A stretch of DNA of 7,321 bases. Source: Bacteroidales bacterium (lineage in GTDB: Bacteria; Bacteroidota; Bacteroidia; Bacteroidales; Rikenellaceae). The DNA lies in the NCBI GenBank assembly GCA_949419965.1, contig CASPAC010000033.1, positions 1-7,321 on the forward strand, given 5' to 3'. Under the pieces are notes generated by a model. That model was not told where the DNA came from, searched no databases, and worked only from the letters and a program-made list of their open reading frames with translations. Shown piece by piece: positions 6,581 through 7,321 of this stretch (position 1 is its first letter; each line of letters begins with the position of its first letter). The position numbers were made by a program, and so were the translations under genes.

Positions 6581-6907
6581 TCATCCATAATTCTTGCCAG
6601 CCGGTGTCCGGGCGCGCGGCGTGCCGGTGAAAAAAGCAACTTCACGTGCAGATGCTTGGACGCAGCGCACGGATACAGCGACGGCACGACGTGCGAGGTA
6701 GCCTGAGTCCATCGGCCGCACCGAGGTCGGAGAGAACCACAAGGCACTCGAAACGTTGCCGGTGGAAGAAATGGACGATGAAGACCAGTAGCTTCCGCTC
6801 GAACCGATGACCGACAGGACTCCCGTCGCGCAGGCGCGGTAGCCCGCAGCAGGCGTTGTGTAGCAATCGCTGAATGGAATGCGGCGGAGAGGGAAACAAT
6901 TCAGAAT
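6581..6907 (-). pseudogene. Isolated C-terminal fragment of a FISUMP-like domain, copy 2
   Basis: The minus-strand frame reads IPFSDCYTTPAAGYR, then GSSGSYWSSSSISSTGN, then VAVSVRCVQASARE: the same final domain segment as at 3064-3369, with the PAAGYR, YWSSS and SVRCV landmarks all intact. The interior differs almost entirely from copy 1. The frame opens after a stop at 6908-6910, has no ATG before the domain, and runs to a stop at 6581-6583. A one-base length difference relative to copy 1 near 6860 puts the MNSELFPSPPHS lead-in out of frame with the domain here. So this copy cannot be read from the same start as copy 1, and it is best called a silent fragment. It ends about 50 bp before the M16 ATG on the same strand. 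Confidence 0.7.
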
Positions 6908-7087
6908 TCACAATTTAAAATTCACAATGCACAATTAAGAAGTAATTTGTCATTCTGAGGCGAAGCCGAAGAATCTATTAATCGGCAGTATTCATTCTTC
7001 GTGTGCTCGCCCGGGCCGGTGCGCCCCGAATCCAAACCCTTTGTCATTTTTCGTCGCTATGCTCCTCAGAATGACAAACTACTGAAT
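6896..7087. repeat. Nested inverted-repeat module of copy 2
   Basis: The inner arms are 6949-6976 (GTCATTCTGAGGCGAAGCCG then AAGAATCT) and 7050-7076 (TTCGTCGC...CTCAGAATGAC), with about 73 bp between. The left AT-rich arm (6898-6936, CAATTCAGAATTCACAAT then TTAAAATTCAC) is well preserved, but its right-hand partner is shortened to CTGAATTG at 7082-7089. The loop sequence is unrelated to the loop in copy 1, so the arms are conserved and the loop is not. Confidence 0.7.
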
Positions 7088-7253
7088 TGTTCGCAAACTC
7101 CGCGGCAGACTGGAATATGCAACTGGCGCAACGCAGAAAGGTAGAGGAAAAAGATGTGCGATTTGTTCGCAAATCTACCAACGTCGAATGCATGCCGAAT
7201 TCATAGAATCCGGAGCTCTTAGACGGGTAATTGCAGTTTGCAGAGCTAAACAT

Positions 7254-7321
7254 CGGCTTTAGCCGTGCGAGCCGAAGCCCCGCCCTGCGGAGGCTCGCAA
7301 AACTCGCCCCGCTGGCTTCGG
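7254..7321. repeat. GC-rich hairpin-forming segment of copy 2
   Basis: Stems: CGGC/GCCG (7254-7257 with 7262-7265), GCGAGCC/GGCTCGC (7267-7273 with 7292-7298) and an alternative 8-bp CCGAAGCC/GGCTTCGG (7272-7279 with 7314-7321) that reaches the last base of the window. The second and third stems share two bases and exclude each other. The same three pairings exist in copy 1. Confidence 0.5.

Larger units (their letters stand above)
6630..7321 (-). repeat. Compound dispersed repeat unit, copy 2 (runs off the window)
   Basis: Same order and orientation as the unit at 3104-3796: FISUMP fragment, AT-rich nested inverted repeat, CAGACTGG segment, GC-rich hairpins. Compared with copy 1 it carries about 65-70 extra bases around 7160-7228, which begin with a TTGTTCGCAAA string also present at 7087-7097 and include a GATTTG-TTCG-CAAATC hairpin (7160-7175). 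Copy 1 and copy 2 flank the M16 operon as direct repeats about 3.5 kb apart. The right end lies outside the window. Confidence 0.85.

Overview
The window looks like a chromosomal stretch from a high-GC member of the Bacteroidales, most likely an Alistipes-like (Rikenellaceae) gut bacterium. This is inferred from several things: a GyrA C-terminal half followed at once by a secreted tetratricopeptide protein, genes that lack Shine-Dalgarno sequences, a TAnnTTTG-type -7 promoter box, a two-gene M16 peptidase operon, and fragments of the FISUMP-type (Fibrobacter succinogenes major paralogous) domain. The genus is a guess; the order-level placement is firmer.

Layout. Positions 1-1283 (+) hold the 3' half of gyrA: the end of the coiled-coil/C-gate region, the DNA-wrapping beta-pinwheel and an acidic tail. 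After 37 bp, positions 1321-2685 (+) encode a 454-residue exported TPR protein, probably on the same transcript, which ends at a strong intrinsic terminator (2710-2745). Positions 4041-6529 (-) hold two M16 peptidase genes that overlap by 4 bp (ATGA). The upstream one has the HxxEH zinc site. The downstream one is a family member that has lost it. Together they suggest a cytoplasmic heterodimeric metallopeptidase. A near-perfect -7 box sits only 6 nt before the upstream ATG.

The unusual content is in the two non-coding stretches. The 1.3-kb convergent gap (2746-4040) and the region upstream of the peptidase operon (6581-7321) each carry a copy of the same compound repeat, at about 3104-3796 and 6630-7321 (the second runs off the window). 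Each copy has three parts in the same order: a minus-strand fragment encoding only the last 65-70 residues of a FISUMP-like domain (PAAGxR ... WSSS ... SVRCVQAS); an AT-rich inverted-repeat module with nested arms of the gtcattctgag...cgaagaatct type; and a GC-rich, hairpin-forming segment. The edges of the FISUMP fragments are nearly identical in DNA (24 nt on one side, 37 nt on the other), but the 160-168 bp between them are strongly diverged while staying open in the domain frame. This pattern of conserved ends around a variable coding interior is what silent recombination cassettes look like, although gene decay after duplication is a real alternative. This is the main observation worth following up.

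The genes proper (topoisomerase, TPR protein, peptidases) are ordinary chromosomal genes. No RNA gene, CRISPR array, transposase, integrase or reverse transcriptase was seen.
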